Origin: an uncultured bacterium
GTDB lineage: Bacteria > Patescibacteriota > Dojkabacteria > SC72
Reading direction: 5' to 3'
NCBI GenBank assembly: GCA_938015795.1
Contig: CALLXA010000055.1
Coordinates: 1 to 5,894 of the forward strand
DNA: 5,894 nucleotides
A program made the position numbers and the translations under genes. The notes under the pieces were generated by a model. The model was not told the origin of the DNA, did no database searches, and saw nothing but the letters and a program-made list of their open reading frames with translations. Shown piece after piece: positions 5,870 through 5,894 of the stretch (positions are counted from its first letter, which is position 1; every line of letters begins with the position of its first letter).

Positions 5870-5894
5870 AGATCGGAAGAGCGTCGTGTAGGGA
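5870..5894 (+). other. Illumina TruSeq read-1 adapter (non-genomic)
   Basis: The last 25 bases, beginning AGATCGGAAGAGCGTCG, match the TruSeq adapter seen when read 2 runs through a short insert. They create an in-frame TAG that falsely closes valS after six adapter-derived codons. The genomic insert ends at about 5869. Confidence 0.98.

Noticed and set aside
1..5894. CRISPR array, tRNA genes, insertion sequences or recoded TGA (Gly) genetic code
   Set aside because: No repeat-spacer pattern, cloverleaf, transposase or terminal repeats were seen; genes close with TAA or TAG and are intact under the standard code.

Overview
The window is a low-G+C (about one third or less, judged by eye) bacterial contig whose two ends are not genomic. 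Bases 1-46 and 5870-5894 are Illumina TruSeq adapter, including the end of P7 and a readable 6-base index on the left. The genomic insert is therefore about 47-5869, and both terminal genes are partial. Their apparent last residues are adapter translation. The FtsA-like protein paired with a single-pass membrane protein carrying a baseplate-J-like outer domain, together with short intergenic gaps and few Shine-Dalgarno sequences, resembles Patescibacteria (CPR, perhaps Microgenomates). That assignment is from memory of such genomes and is moderate at best. Stops used in the window are TAA and TAG, and nothing suggests a recoded TGA.

Minus-strand block (48-4433), read right to left: RNase J (rnj), a 38-nt gap, an FtsA-like actin-fold ATPase, a 4-nt gap, then a bitopic membrane protein cut off by the adapter. 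The spacing suggests one operon, possibly with an internal extended -10 promoter just before the ftsA-like gene. The last two genes look like a cytoplasmic actin-like ATPase plus a membrane partner. The layout recalls PilM with its PilN-type partner, but the outer domain is of a different kind.

Divergent intergenic region (4434-4878): it holds a putative rnj promoter whose -35 position falls on a perfect 10-bp inverted repeat (4491-4516), a long A/T-rich hairpin (4551-4589), an extended -10 promoter (4619-4627), and a T-box leader with a clear antiterminator and intrinsic terminator (about 4634-4860).

Plus-strand block (4879-5869): an unrecognised 197-aa protein, then, 2 nt after its stop, the N-terminal part of valyl-tRNA synthetase (valS), cut by the right adapter. 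The T-box should raise transcription of both genes when uncharged tRNA (most simply tRNA-Val) accumulates. The unknown gene is therefore placed under aminoacylation control ahead of valS. The two points most worth following up are that gene and the FtsA-like/membrane-protein pair.
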